A stretch of 64,000 nt of DNA from Nitrospira sp. (GCA_029194675.1 JARFXP010000002.1:868001-932000), one strand, 5' to 3'; positions 6,216 to 16,489 are shown, counted from the stretch's first letter. Notes: generated from the sequence alone by a model not told the origin. Translations and numbers: made by a program.

Positions 6216-8480
6216 ATGTCTTCAACGAATGGCGTCTCCTCAGCCACGGTCCTGGCAGATATCAAAGCAGGCCTCGTCGTATTTTTCGTGGCTCTGCCTC
6301 TATGCCTCGGGATTGCGCTGGCTTCCGGTGCACCGTTAGTGTCCGGATTGTTGGCCGGAATTGTCGGCGGCATCGTGGTAGGAATTTTCAGTGGATCGCA
6401 CACCAGCGTCAGCGGCCCGGCGGCCGGTTTAACGGCGGTCGTCGCCTCACTCATTCTCTCACTCGGGTCATTTTCTGTCTTTCTGACGGCCGTGATTCTT
6501 GCCGGATTGATTCAAATCATCGTGGGCATTGCCAAGGGAGGGTTCATCGCCGCGTTCGTTCCGTCCAGCGTGATCAAAGGGTTGTTGGCCGCGATCGGTG
6601 TGATCATCATCTTGAAGCAAATTCCGCATCTCGTCGGACATGACCCAGACCCTGAAGGAGAAATGGCCTTCTTTCAACCGGATCTCGAAACGACGTTTAC
6701 TGAGCTCATCCGTATGTTCGGGGATTTCCAGCTGGGCTCCGCTGTTATCGGTCTGGTATCCATTGCGCTGCTCGTGCTCTGGGACAAGTGGCAACCGCTG
6801 AAGAAGTCACTCTTCCCCGCTCCTGTGGCAGTGGTGCTGTTCGGTATCGGGGCGGGCGTGTGGTTCGAGCAACTCGGTGATCCCTGGCTCATCAAACCGA
6901 GCCATTTTGTTCAAGTGCCGATCGCGGGAGGCTTAGGTGAGCTCTTCGGCCTCCTTCCGCGGCCCGATTTTTTACAGTGGACAAATCCGGCCATCTACAC
7001 TGCGGGTTTTACGATTGCCATCGTCGCTTCTCTTGAAACCTTGCTGAATCTCCAGGCGGTCGATCGGCTTGATTTGCAGCAACGAACCTCGCCGCCAAGC
7101 CAGGAATTATTGGCTCAAGGCATCGGAAACGTGGTTTGTGGATTGGTCGGCGGACTTCCAGTCACTTCCGTGGTCATCCGGGGGTCGGTAAACGTCAACA
7201 CCGGTGGAAGAACAAAACTGGCTACGATTATTCACGGCACGTTGCTGTTGGTCAGTATTCCGCTGATACCCACATGGTTGAATGCCATCCCGTTATCTTG
7301 CCTGGCGGCCATCTTGCTGATGACCGGCATCAAACTGGTGAGTCCGACGCTCGTGAGGCAAATGTGGAACGAGGGCCGTTACCAATTCATTCCGTTTGCG
7401 GCAACCGTCGCGGCCATAGTTGTTACGGATCTCTTGATCGGGATTGCCATCGGCATGGTTGTGGCCATCGCCTTCATTCTCAACAGCAATATGCGCCGCC
7501 CGGTGCATCGCTTCGTGGAAAAGCACCTCGGCGGAGAGGTGGTCCATATCGAACTGGCCAATCAAGTGAGTTTCTTGAATCGTGCTGCTCTTTCTAAGGT
7601 GCTGAATGAAGTGCCTCGCCACGGCCATGTCTTGCTTGACGCACGGAACACGGATTACATCGATCCGGACGTGTTGGGTTTGATTCGAGACTTCAAGGAA
7701 CAAACCGGGCCGGCCCATGGCGTTGAGGTCAGTCTGGTGGGATTCCGAGGCGAGTATAACTTTGAAGATGAGATCCAGTATGTCGATTATTCGACCCGCG
7801 AACTGCAGGATACCATCACTCCGCAGCAGGTCCTGCAAATCCTCAAAGACGGCAACGAACGAGTACGCACCGGGCGGCGTCTCACCCGAGACTTCAATCG
7901 CCAAGTCCGTGTCACGGCGGAAGGGCAACATCCGTTAGCCGTCGTCCTCAGTTGTATCGATTCCCCAACTCCCGCAGAGCGAGTGTTTGACTTGGGCATG
8001 GGCGACATCTTCAGTGTTCGTATCGCCGGCAACATCTCAAGTCGGAAGGTTCTCGCCAGCGCGGAATACGGATGTGCTGTGGCCGGAGCGAAACTCATTC
8101 TTGTCATGGGGCACACGCGATGCGGTGCCGTCAGTGCAGCTGTCAAGCTCCTTTGCTTGACCCAGATGAGCGCTGAAGCATCAGAGTTCGAACACTTCCA
8201 TTACATCGTCAACGAACTTCAACAATCGGCTGACCAAGAGATCTGTCGAGATTTGAGTGAACGATCGGCCGAGGAGGCAGGGACGGTAGTCGATGTCGTG
8301 GCCCGTCGGAATGTTGTGCGAGTTGTTGAACAACTGCACAAGCAGAGTAGGACAATCGATGGGCTCATCAGGAAGGGGAAGATTGCGATTGTGGGCGCAA
8401 TGTACGATGTCGTTACGGGAGACATCGAGTTTTTACTAGACGACGTGCGCTCCAATAAGCAAATTGGACAGACGCTATAG
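6216..8480 (+). CDS. SulP-family anion transporter fused to a beta-carbonic anhydrase domain
   Basis: From ATG 6216 the protein has 754 residues. Residues about 1-420 form the multi-pass SulP transporter core, about 430-540 a STAS-like cytoplasmic part, and about 555-754 a beta-carbonic anhydrase domain. SulP/carbonic anhydrase fusions are thought to move bicarbonate (or sulfate) and interconvert it with CO2. In the enzyme domain the zinc ligands are present (Cys580, His633, Cys636), but the usual CxDSR reads CIDSP. The Arg of the Asp-Arg dyad is thus Pro584, which may impair catalysis. A TTG at 6174 could extend the frame, but that region belongs to the lipoprotein relic. A free carbonic anhydrase follows 172 bases downstream. 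It is an inner-membrane protein. Confidence 0.9.
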   Translation: MSSTNGVSSATVLADIKAGLVVFFVALPLCLGIALASGAPLVSGLLAGIVGGIVVGIFSGSHTSVSGPAAGLTAVVASLILSLGSFSVFLTAVILAGLIQIIVGIAKGGFIAAFVPSSVIKGLLAAIGVIIILKQIPHLVGHDPDPEGEMAFFQPDLETTFTELIRMFGDFQLGSAVIGLVSIALLVLWDKWQPLKKSLFPAPVAVVLFGIGAGVWFEQLGDPWLIKPSHFVQVPIAGGLGELFGLLPRPDFLQWTNPAIYTAGFTIAIVASLETLLNLQAVDRLDLQQRTSPPSQELLAQGIGNVVCGLVGGLPVTSVVIRGSVNVNTGGRTKLATIIHGTLLLVSIPLIPTWLNAIPLSCLAAILLMTGIKLVSPTLVRQMWNEGRYQFIPFAATVAAIVVTDLLIGIAIGMVVAIAFILNSNMRRPVHRFVEKHLGGEVVHIELANQVSFLNRAALSKVLNEVPRHGHVLLDARNTDYIDPDVLGLIRDFKEQTGPAHGVEVSLVGFRGEYNFEDEIQYVDYSTRELQDTITPQQVLQILKDGNERVRTGRRLTRDFNRQVRVTAEGQHPLAVVLSCIDSPTPAERVFDLGMGDIFSVRIAGNISSRKVLASAEYGCAVAGAKLILVMGHTRCGAVSAAVKLLCLTQMSAEASEFEHFHYIVNELQQSADQEICRDLSERSAEEAGTVVDVVARRNVVRVVEQLHKQSRTIDGLIRKGKIAIVGAMYDVVTGDIEFLLDDVRSNKQIGQTL

Positions 8481-8652
8481 TGCGTCTATCGATTGCCGGA
8501 TTGGCATGGCACGAATCAGTTCTGCTCGGCTCCGCAGGGTGGAAATGGTCGCTGTCGCGTACGGGGTCCGACAATTCAGCTATGAACCGGTTACCTTTTG
8601 GGGCTATGAGGTAGATGTTCGGTAGACCAATCGATGATCACAATGAGGTTCG

Positions 8653-9288
8653 ATGATGAAAAAACTCGTGAAAGGTTTCTTAAAGTTTCGCAATGAAGTA
8701 TTCGGAAACAAGAAGGCGCTTTTCACACGATTATCACAAAATCAGGCTCCACGCGCTCTATTCATTACCTGTTCCGACTCGCGAGTCGACCCCACGCTCC
8801 TGACACAAGTGGAGCCAGGTGAGTTGTTCATCCTGCGAAATGCCGGGAATATTGTGCCGCCCTACGGTTCCATGCAGGGAGGTACTACCGCAACGATAGA
8901 GTATGCGATGGCGGTCTTGAAGGTGCCTCATATCATTGTTTGCGGCCATACCGATTGCGGTGTTATGAAGGCTCTCCTGCATCCCGAGCAAGTGCAAAAC
9001 CTGCCGGCAGTCAAAGAATGGGTGGGGCAGGTTGAAACCACACGGAGGTTGATGCGCGAGCTCTATCCCGATATCAAAGGTAAAGACCGTCTCATCAAGA
9101 CGATCCAGGAGAATGTCCGCGTCCAACTTGAGCATCTGCGCACACATCCGTCGGTAGCCCTTCAACTGCGCAAGGGCAAAGTCGGTCTCCATGGATGGGT
9201 CTATTCCATCTCAACCGGGGATGTATGGGTCTATGACTTCAACTCGCAGGAGTTTGTCTCGCTCTATGAAACAGCTGCTCGCACGTAA
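8653..9288 (+). CDS. Beta-class carbonic anhydrase
   Basis: A 211-residue cytoplasmic zinc enzyme that interconverts CO2 and bicarbonate. The canonical set is complete: Cys40, Asp42 and Arg44 in TCSDSRVDP, His99 and Cys102 in CGHTDCG, and the RNAGN loop. Two adjacent ATG codons (8653, 8656) follow a GAGG ribosome site. It lies in the same direction as the SulP fusion whose own carbonic anhydrase domain has lost the dyad arginine, so this enzyme could supply the activity for the pair. Length is normal for the family. Confidence 0.95.
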   Translation: MMKKLVKGFLKFRNEVFGNKKALFTRLSQNQAPRALFITCSDSRVDPTLLTQVEPGELFILRNAGNIVPPYGSMQGGTTATIEYAMAVLKVPHIIVCGHTDCGVMKALLHPEQVQNLPAVKEWVGQVETTRRLMRELYPDIKGKDRLIKTIQENVRVQLEHLRTHPSVALQLRKGKVGLHGWVYSISTGDVWVYDFNSQEFVSLYETAART

Positions 9289-9409
9289 TGTGTGCCGACA
9301 GCCCAATACATCCGGAGATTCGGAGGCCGCAACTTCTGCGGCAGGCATCCGATCAGAAGATAGCAGGCCTTAGGCTGTCTGGAAGCCGTCGTAACTGTTC
9401 CGGTCACTG

Positions 9410-10735
9410 TTACCGAATGACCTGAATCTGCCGCCACCGTTCCGATTGATATCGCCAGAGTAATAACCCCATCCGCACGGTCCAGTCAGCGATCATCGCC
9501 GCCCAGATATAAAAGACGGAATGACGCATCCAGAGGGAGGCGATTAGCGCCAACGGGACGCGGACGCCCCACATGCCGATCATTGTGGCGCCCATAATGA
9601 AGCGTGTGTCGCCGGCGCCTCGGAGCGATCCGGCCAGAACCATGGTGAGAGCCAGCGGCACTTGCAATAAGGCGACAATTTTTAAAAATATCGTTCCGAG
9701 TTCGATCACGGCTTCATCGATGGTGAACGCGCGAAGCAGCGCATAGGGGAAAAAGAAAAAAATGATCCCCATGCAGGCCATCAGAACGATGGCGATCCGA
9801 TTGGCCTCCCAGTTCTCCAGCTTGGCTCTGGCGTACTTCCCTGCCCCGATGCTTTGCCCCACCATGGTCGCGGCGGCGATGGCGAGCCCATACCCAGGCA
9901 AAAATGAGAATGATTCAATCGATAACCCGACTTGGTGAGCGGCATAAGCCACGGTGCCATAGAGGAGGACGAGTTTCGTGTAGATAAAGATGCCGGCCTG
10001 TTGAACGATGCGTTCACCGGATACCGAAGCTCCCACGTCCCAGATCGATCGAATCAAGTCCATGCGCAACGTGGACGACTCTTTCAAAATGGGGCGACAA
10101 CGCAGCAGGAGATACAGCATCCCCGTCGCTTCGGCGAGTCCAACAGCGATGGCCGCTCCTTTCAGACCCAAGTTGGGAGCTCCCCATTGTCCATAGATGA
10201 GAGGGTAGGCAAGGAATACATGGAGGAGGTTGACGCCGATCAGACCGTACATGGGGGTCTTCGTATCACCTGTGCCTTGGAGGATGGACGACAGAACTTG
10301 GATGAGTACGGTACAGGGAATCACGAAGAAGATGACGGTCGAATAGGGGAGAGCGAGCTCAATGACGGCGGATTCTGCGCCGAGTTGCTGCATGACGAAC
10401 TGATTGCCGACTATTCCAAGACTAGCCAACAGGAGCGAAATGCCGATCGAAAGCCACAAGAAGTGACGGGCCGCTTCTCCCGCGTCTTGTCGGCGCCGCG
10501 CTCCCCATAACTGGGCGACGATCACATTCGTCCCAACCGAAACTCCTGAGACCAAGGTCGTTGCCACGAAAGCCAGAAGTTGTCCCAGGCCGACCGCTGC
10601 GATGGAAGTGGCACCCAGCCCACCGACCAAGAAAATGGCGACAATGCCTTCCGCCCGTTGGAGAAGCGTGGTGAGTGTGACGGGGAGCGCCAAAATCATC
10701 ACGGACCGCCTGATCTGAGTGACACCGTTGCCCAT
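9410..10735 (-). CDS. MATE-family multidrug/organic cation exporter
   Basis: A 441-residue inner-membrane protein with about twelve hydrophobic segments arranged as two six-helix halves, the length and pattern of MATE (NorM/DinF-like) cation-coupled exporters. Typical stretches are MILALPVTLTTLLQRAEG at the start, the loop with ILQGTGDTKTPM in the first half, and LAGSLRGAGDTRFIMG at the equivalent place in the second half. The substrate is not predictable. It is convergent with the carbonic anhydrase gene and divergent from the DUF2779 gene. Confidence 0.9.
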   Translation of the reverse strand: MGNGVTQIRRSVMILALPVTLTTLLQRAEGIVAIFLVGGLGATSIAAVGLGQLLAFVATTLVSGVSVGTNVIVAQLWGARRRQDAGEAARHFLWLSIGISLLLASLGIVGNQFVMQQLGAESAVIELALPYSTVIFFVIPCTVLIQVLSSILQGTGDTKTPMYGLIGVNLLHVFLAYPLIYGQWGAPNLGLKGAAIAVGLAEATGMLYLLLRCRPILKESSTLRMDLIRSIWDVGASVSGERIVQQAGIFIYTKLVLLYGTVAYAAHQVGLSIESFSFLPGYGLAIAAATMVGQSIGAGKYARAKLENWEANRIAIVLMACMGIIFFFFPYALLRAFTIDEAVIELGTIFLKIVALLQVPLALTMVLAGSLRGAGDTRFIMGATMIGMWGVRVPLALIASLWMRHSVFYIWAAMIADWTVRMGLLLWRYQSERWRQIQVIR

Positions 10736-10793
10736 GGGGCGTTATCCTAGCAGAGTTCCGTACCACGCCAGCTGAGAAATTGCTGATCGCATC

Positions 10794-12329
10794 GTGAACT
10801 GTATGATGATGGCCGACCTTCACAACGGATCTCCCACGACGTTCGCACTACCCCGCTTGTCGAAATCAAAATTTCTCTCGGGATTGCAATGCCACAAGCG
10901 GCTCTATCTGGAAATTTATCAGCCTACGTTGGCGACCCCGCCGGATGCGTCGACTCGGGCGATTCTGGACATGGGAACCGAGATCGGGATTTTGGCGCAG
11001 CAGCGCTTTCGGGGTGGTGTGCTGGTCAAATCAGGATTCCGTCAGCGGGAGGCGGCGATCGTGGAGACCGCCGCCTTGCTTCAAGATTCGGGCATTCCCG
11101 CCATCTTCGAAGGCGCATTCGAACATGACGGAGTCCTTGTGCGCGTCGATATTTTGGAGCGCGTGCAGAATGCTCAGGGGGGATCGTCATCCTGGCGTTT
11201 GATCGAAGTGAAGTCATCAACCAGGGTGAAAGATATCCATCTTGATGATCTATCCATACAAAGCTACGTCGTCCAAGGCGCCGGGGTGAGGCTTGATGGG
11301 ACCTGTCTGATGCATATCGACAGGGGATATCTCTACCAAGGTGGGGAGGTTGATCTGAAGGCGCTTTTCTCGATTGAAGATGTGTCGGAAGCTGTGACAG
11401 ATCGAGGAGGGCAGGTGCCTGAACGATTAGCTGCTATGAAGGCGACGGTGCTGAATTCTGAACCACCGATGATCGAGCCCGATCAACATTGTCACGCCCC
11501 CTACGAATGTCCCTTCTGGGCCCATTGCACGAAGGAAAAACCACAGCGCTGGATCTATCATCTGCCGGGCAAGAAAGAGATTGTCAGTCAACTTGTCCGG
11601 CAGGGTATCAGGACGATCGACGAAATTCCAGGTGAAACAAGACTGTCGGATGTACAAAGAAAGGTCAAAGACAACGTCGAGTGGATTTCGTCGGATTTGG
11701 GTCACATTCTTCGTTCGGTCTGCTATCCCATACACCATCTCGATTGCGAAACCGTCATGTTGGCACTGCCACGGTTTCCCTCAACGAGGCCCTATCAGTC
11801 TCTTCCGGTTCAGTGGTCCAATCACATTGAACTCGAATCCGGTGAGATCATCCACCGGGAGTTTCTTCACAACGAGGCATCGGAACCCCGCAGGCGTTGG
11901 ACGGAGGCCTTGATTGAGTCCCTCGGCGAGAAAGGTAGTATCGTTGTGTATTCAGCCTATGAGGAGGCCATCTTACGCCAACTTGCGGAGACTTTTCCTG
12001 AGTTCAAATCGGCGTTCAAAGCGATTGTGAAGCGGCTATGGGACCTGCTTCCTGTCATCAAGGGCCATTATTATCATCCCGCCTTCAATGGATCATATTC
12101 GATCAAGTCGGTGTTGCCTGCGGTTGTGCCGTCGCTTGGGTATGGCGATCTCACGATTCAAGAGGGAGGGCAGGCGGCGGCTGAATACTACCGAATGGTC
12201 TTTCTCGAAAGTGATTGGGTGGAACGGGATTCCATACGGGAGGCGCTGTTGCGCTATTGTGAGAGAGATACGCTGGCGATGGTGGAACTGCGGAGGGCCT
12301 TACAGAAGAAGACAAAAAAGGTGACTTGA
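10794..12329 (+). CDS. DUF2779-type RecB-like nuclease-domain protein
   Basis: A 511-residue protein starting at GTG 10794 (ATG codons at 10803-10809 are alternatives). LSKSKFLSGLQCHKRLYLE at residues 22-40 is the entry signature of this family. The Asp and EVK of VDILER and LIEVKSS resemble a PD-(D/E)XK nuclease core. Cys33, Cys233, Cys239 and Cys245 (CHAPYECPFWAHC) are placed like the iron-sulfur cysteines of Cas4/AddB-type nucleases. The C-terminal half, beginning IHHLDCETVMLALP, resembles an RNase H-like exonuclease fold. The role is unknown; DNA processing or defence is plausible. The 1250-aa nuclease-like gene follows 138 bases downstream. Confidence 0.75.
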   Translation: MNCMMMADLHNGSPTTFALPRLSKSKFLSGLQCHKRLYLEIYQPTLATPPDASTRAILDMGTEIGILAQQRFRGGVLVKSGFRQREAAIVETAALLQDSGIPAIFEGAFEHDGVLVRVDILERVQNAQGGSSSWRLIEVKSSTRVKDIHLDDLSIQSYVVQGAGVRLDGTCLMHIDRGYLYQGGEVDLKALFSIEDVSEAVTDRGGQVPERLAAMKATVLNSEPPMIEPDQHCHAPYECPFWAHCTKEKPQRWIYHLPGKKEIVSQLVRQGIRTIDEIPGETRLSDVQRKVKDNVEWISSDLGHILRSVCYPIHHLDCETVMLALPRFPSTRPYQSLPVQWSNHIELESGEIIHREFLHNEASEPRRRWTEALIESLGEKGSIVVYSAYEEAILRQLAETFPEFKSAFKAIVKRLWDLLPVIKGHYYHPAFNGSYSIKSVLPAVVPSLGYGDLTIQEGGQAAAEYYRMVFLESDWVERDSIREALLRYCERDTLAMVELRRALQKKTKKVT

Positions 12330-12467
12330 CAAGGCAGAACCAGCGTTCATTGAATGTCCTCATAATGCGAGGGCGAGGACAACGGAGAGCGAGAGTAGGA
12401 TTTCCAGTAGGATTCTTTCGATGAAATCTCGACGTCGACTTGAGACTATCGGGATGCGCATTGTCTG

Positions 12468-15400
12468 ATGGACAAGAATACCGAACGCGGACCGAACCTT
12501 CCATTTCTCGGTGTGCCAGTGCAACCCCGCCTTTCCGCATTCTTCGAGGCACACAAGAAGCTTGTAGGCGATCTATCATGTTTTGAACCATCTCATTTGA
12601 TAGCTTCAATCGCCGGATTAATGACCATACCTGAATTACAAGCTAGCACCCTACGCGTTGAGGTCCTCCAGCATCTTGCAGTTGCAAGTGCCAAAGGTAG
12701 GAAAAAGGCAAAGCAAGCTGACTTCAGGTCATGGCTGACAGAGCTTGGCGAAGGAATAGCCGGAAGGCTGGAGGACCCATCGGAGGATGTCCTCGTTTCG
12801 CGCGTCTTATTTGCAAGTCAGAACTTTTTAATATTTGAGGGAATCTACGAAGCGTCTACATTTCATCTTCAGCGCTTTCTTAATGTGCTAGAGGCGATGC
12901 CTTCCTCGGAACCGTACTCTGGTATTAGGCGCAGCGTTCTGGCATTGCTTCGCCTATCAAATGAAGTTGCCCGACGAGCGGGTGTTTCAGCCTATCAGAC
13001 AGGACAAACGCTTCCATTGCAAAGCGTCTCGAACGGACTTCTACGACGCATCTCTGATACCACGCAGCACATCATGTTTTCCCCACAAGATTTGAGAGGC
13101 TTGTCGGTAGAAGTCAGAGACCTAAAGCCTTTTGCGTTCGACCCTTCGAAGAAGGATAAGCTGCGCAACGAAACGCTAGGGCACTCCAGTCTGGAACGCA
13201 GTCCTATTGCATGGTTTCAGAACTATATCTGCCTGGTATTGCCAACCGCTGTAACAGTTGCACTTCGCAGACTGATCATCGAGTTCTGCATCTCAGCGGA
13301 GATGAAAGATGCTCTCTATAAAGAATACGTAAAGGAGTATTCGCGGACATTTTCGGGAATATCGCTTCTCGGCGGAGGCATATGCTCTCATATCCAGTTC
13401 CAGCGTCTCAACGGCATGTTTGTTTCGAATATCGGACGCTACATTGATAAGGGACGCCTTCTCCACGTTTGCTTTGTAGTGGATAGTTTCGATGGGTATG
13501 AAGAAACAGGACTGAATGGCATGCCAGACGGGTCGCGCATAAGCGAGGCAGTACAGCGCAGCATTTCGCAAATGCATGCGAAATTCTCTGTGGGGGAGGA
13601 TTTTCGCAATGCCATATCACTGATCGTGATTTGCCCGTGGGGCCGTCCGCTTGAGCTGGACTTTCCAGGTGTCAGAGATCCGCGTTGGAGGATCGAGCAT
13701 ATCTCTGCAGCAGACCTGGAAACGATCAGTTGGACACCGACGTTTTCTCCTCTCACACTGTGGCGGTTGCTCGACTCACAAGATCGCTTGCAGCAGATGA
13801 ATGTTCATCTTCGGAACTTCAATGGGCTACTCAACTTATTCGCATGGGCCCAAAATCTTGATGGCCATCTTATTCCGCACGCTCGAATGCCAGACGATCA
13901 TAATTCGGAAACACCTCTCCAGATTATGATCCCGCAGAACGCATTACTTGATATTCGAAAGAGCGGTGCTGAGGCATGGAATCTGCACTTCGCGCAGAAA
14001 TGGAACGGCGAGATCGTGAAGGTCAGACGCGAAAAATTCAGCGCTTACTTTAAGGAAGATCAACACGCACCGCTTTATGTGAGCATGGACGATCTTGAGC
14101 AAGGGAAGCTTGTCGCTGTGTTCGAGGCCTCAAAGACGGTCTGGTGGGTGACAACAGAGATTCAGAACTCACAGGACCGGCATTTCCATTATCGACTATG
14201 GCATGGACTAGCAGCATGGCTGGGACGTGCAGCGCATGTGTTAGAAATGGCGCTTCCAGTAATGCCCGCGGGACCGGTAGTTTGGCTTTGTCAGTTTGAT
14301 GATGCAGACCAATTTAGTTCGGCCGCGCATGTGCCGACACGTGATGCTGCCAGCGCTCTTCTGAAAGTAACAGTTGAACAGAACATCATTCGTGTTCATG
14401 CAAAAGAGGGATTTCTGTATTCATTTCGGCAAGCAACCAATGTGGGAGAAAGCCTGTTAGTTGAAGGGCTCGTCAGAGGCGCATTCGCCTTGATTGGAAT
14501 TCACCCGAGCCACGAACTAATTACAGAAGTGATGGCTGAGATAGTGCCCGACGAATGGGCACGACACATGCATTTTTTCATGGCTCGAGAGTTTCGCGAT
14601 TATGTTCGTGAATCAGTGCATAGCGATCCAATCCTTATCTCGGAAGAGGACACCGCGTATTCGTGTCTTGGACTTGGATGGAGAGCACGAACACGCGCCG
14701 AAGGCCCATGCATATCCGGCGTTCACCCTTGCTGCACCTTTCTTGGTCGCGTGGTTGACTGCGTGTGGGAAGAGGTTCGCGCAGAGCTCAAGAAGTATAC
14801 CCGTGAATCGTTGATTTGGCAGTTAATAGAGAACCATGAATCCATAATGCTGGAAACCGATCAGTGGCTGAGTACAGCCAAGGCGGTATTGGCTCTTCAC
14901 ATTGATAAAGAACAAACCGAGCTTGACTCAGTCAGGCAGATTGCAAAGTTAAATGCCGGTTCTCTGAGTACAAGGATACTCATTGAGATGGCACTATGCG
15001 AATGCCCAGAATCCGGAGGCATTGAAGCCGGGGAGCTTGATACAACTCGACTACTCGCCAACGTCATGAGAATGCATTACCTAGGCGGTTGGTCTGAAGC
15101 TATCTGGTATGGCGGGAAGAAGGCAGAAGTGAGAATTACGCCGCTTGGCGACGTACATACGCACATCGATTTTGATGAAAAGATAGCAACCCCATACGGA
15201 CAAACCCTGGGTGCCAAGCACTTTCGTCACAGCGCTCGGGATTACAAGAGAAACTTTCAGGAAGGCGGTATCCGCGAGAGCGTCGAAGAAGCTCTTCCAC
15301 CCGAATTTTGGGAAGCCTGGATTGAGGCGTACGGGTTCTCAATAGATGAGCTGCGCAAGTTCATGGACAACATTGATGATGAGGGTTTACGGCGCCGAAC

Positions 15401-16220
15401 ATTCGCGTTCACTTGTATGTTTGATGAGTTGGGTGCGATGGACAAAGCTGGCCAGCTACCAGCGCCCATCATCCGAAACATTCTCGATGCACTTTCTCTC
15501 TCCCCGCGTGAGAGCTGGACGTCGACTCCGACTGGCTACTTAGCGAAAGATTGGTCACCATGGCGCTTTCGGCGGCGACTCTCGCTTATCAGCAGGCCGA
15601 TAATCCGGTTATCGAATGATGGCAATCCACGTTACCTAATAGCGCCAGGTATAGTCCGCGATGGCGCGGCCAAAGTAATTCAGTACTGTCTCAAGGGCGA
15701 TTACGACGCCAAAGATTTTCCCCGCGGAAGGATGAGGTCGTGGATAGGAGCTGCAGAGAATAGGCGTGGGCATGAATTCAATGAGCAAGTATCCAACGCT
15801 CTGCGCGAACTGGACTGGAACACGAAGCCAAATGTAAAGCTCACTGAAATTCTGAACGTTAAGCTCGACCACGATTATGGTGACATAGATGTTCTGGCGT
15901 GGCGGGGCAAACGTATTCTTGCGATTGAATGCAAGGATTTGGAGCTAGCCATGACCGTCGGAGACATTGCTCGTCAGGTTCACGAATTTCGTGGCGAAGA
16001 TGGTTTGAATGGCAAGCCTGACAGGCTTAAGAGGCACCTGACACGTATTGCAATTTTGAAGAGCCGAATGGATGTGGTTCGAAGATACACGCGAAGTCCA
16101 GATGCCTCCGAAATCGAAGCCTGTCTAGTGTTTAGCGATATTGTACCTATGAGCTTCTCCGAACTGGCTGAACAGCGAGCTGTACGAATTTCAGTCTTTG
16201 AGAGCCTAGCGAACCTCTAG
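12468..16220 (+). CDS. 1250-aa protein with C-terminal PD-(D/E)XK-like nuclease domain
   Basis: A very large soluble protein that I do not recognise over its first 1090 residues: no P-loop, helicase or methyltransferase motif and no membrane segment. Near the end, HEFNEQV (about residue 1101), GDIDVLAWRGKR with Asp at about 1140, and AIECKD with Glu and Lys at about 1155 form the core of a restriction-endonuclease-like fold, followed by RQVHEFRG. Such domains cut DNA in restriction and other defence proteins. The gene looks more AT-rich and more varied in codon use than its neighbours and ends about 180 bases before a tRNA-Ser, a common site for acquired DNA; no integrase is visible. No ribosome site is obvious at ATG 12468. 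Confidence 0.7.
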   Translation: MDKNTERGPNLPFLGVPVQPRLSAFFEAHKKLVGDLSCFEPSHLIASIAGLMTIPELQASTLRVEVLQHLAVASAKGRKKAKQADFRSWLTELGEGIAGRLEDPSEDVLVSRVLFASQNFLIFEGIYEASTFHLQRFLNVLEAMPSSEPYSGIRRSVLALLRLSNEVARRAGVSAYQTGQTLPLQSVSNGLLRRISDTTQHIMFSPQDLRGLSVEVRDLKPFAFDPSKKDKLRNETLGHSSLERSPIAWFQNYICLVLPTAVTVALRRLIIEFCISAEMKDALYKEYVKEYSRTFSGISLLGGGICSHIQFQRLNGMFVSNIGRYIDKGRLLHVCFVVDSFDGYEETGLNGMPDGSRISEAVQRSISQMHAKFSVGEDFRNAISLIVICPWGRPLELDFPGVRDPRWRIEHISAADLETISWTPTFSPLTLWRLLDSQDRLQQMNVHLRNFNGLLNLFAWAQNLDGHLIPHARMPDDHNSETPLQIMIPQNALLDIRKSGAEAWNLHFAQKWNGEIVKVRREKFSAYFKEDQHAPLYVSMDDLEQGKLVAVFEASKTVWWVTTEIQNSQDRHFHYRLWHGLAAWLGRAAHVLEMALPVMPAGPVVWLCQFDDADQFSSAAHVPTRDAASALLKVTVEQNIIRVHAKEGFLYSFRQATNVGESLLVEGLVRGAFALIGIHPSHELITEVMAEIVPDEWARHMHFFMAREFRDYVRESVHSDPILISEEDTAYSCLGLGWRARTRAEGPCISGVHPCCTFLGRVVDCVWEEVRAELKKYTRESLIWQLIENHESIMLETDQWLSTAKAVLALHIDKEQTELDSVRQIAKLNAGSLSTRILIEMALCECPESGGIEAGELDTTRLLANVMRMHYLGGWSEAIWYGGKKAEVRITPLGDVHTHIDFDEKIATPYGQTLGAKHFRHSARDYKRNFQEGGIRESVEEALPPEFWEAWIEAYGFSIDELRKFMDNIDDEGLRRRTFAFTCMFDELGAMDKAGQLPAPIIRNILDALSLSPRESWTSTPTGYLAKDWSPWRFRRRLSLISRPIIRLSNDGNPRYLIAPGIVRDGAAKVIQYCLKGDYDAKDFPRGRMRSWIGAAENRRGHEFNEQVSNALRELDWNTKPNVKLTEILNVKLDHDYGDIDVLAWRGKRILAIECKDLELAMTVGDIARQVHEFRGEDGLNGKPDRLKRHLTRIAILKSRMDVVRRYTRSPDASEIEACLVFSDIVPMSFSELAEQRAVRISVFESLANL

Positions 16221-16399
16221 AAGTGGCTTAAACTCTGAATCCGCGTAACCTTCAAACTCGAACTAGCCAATCCGAAGTCGCATTCGGTGAGGCGCTCATG
16301 CTCCTCCTGAGGGGGGTCGAACACTGAAGGTGCTTATCCGCCGGCGATAATGAAGAGAGGCTGCGCCTGGTGAGCCGGCGGTACACACGAAGTGCGGTT

Positions 16400-16489
<90 letters not shown>

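Noticed and set aside
7293..7931. A 212-codon open frame antisense to the SulP transporter
   Set aside because: It lies wholly opposite the transmembrane and STAS coding part of a confident gene, has no ribosome site and shows the composition of a reverse-complement shadow.
16221..16399. A possible phage attachment site (direct repeat of the tRNA-Ser 3' end) beyond the large nuclease gene
   Set aside because: GGGGTCGAAC is only a short partial match to the T arm; no true direct repeat of the tRNA end was found.
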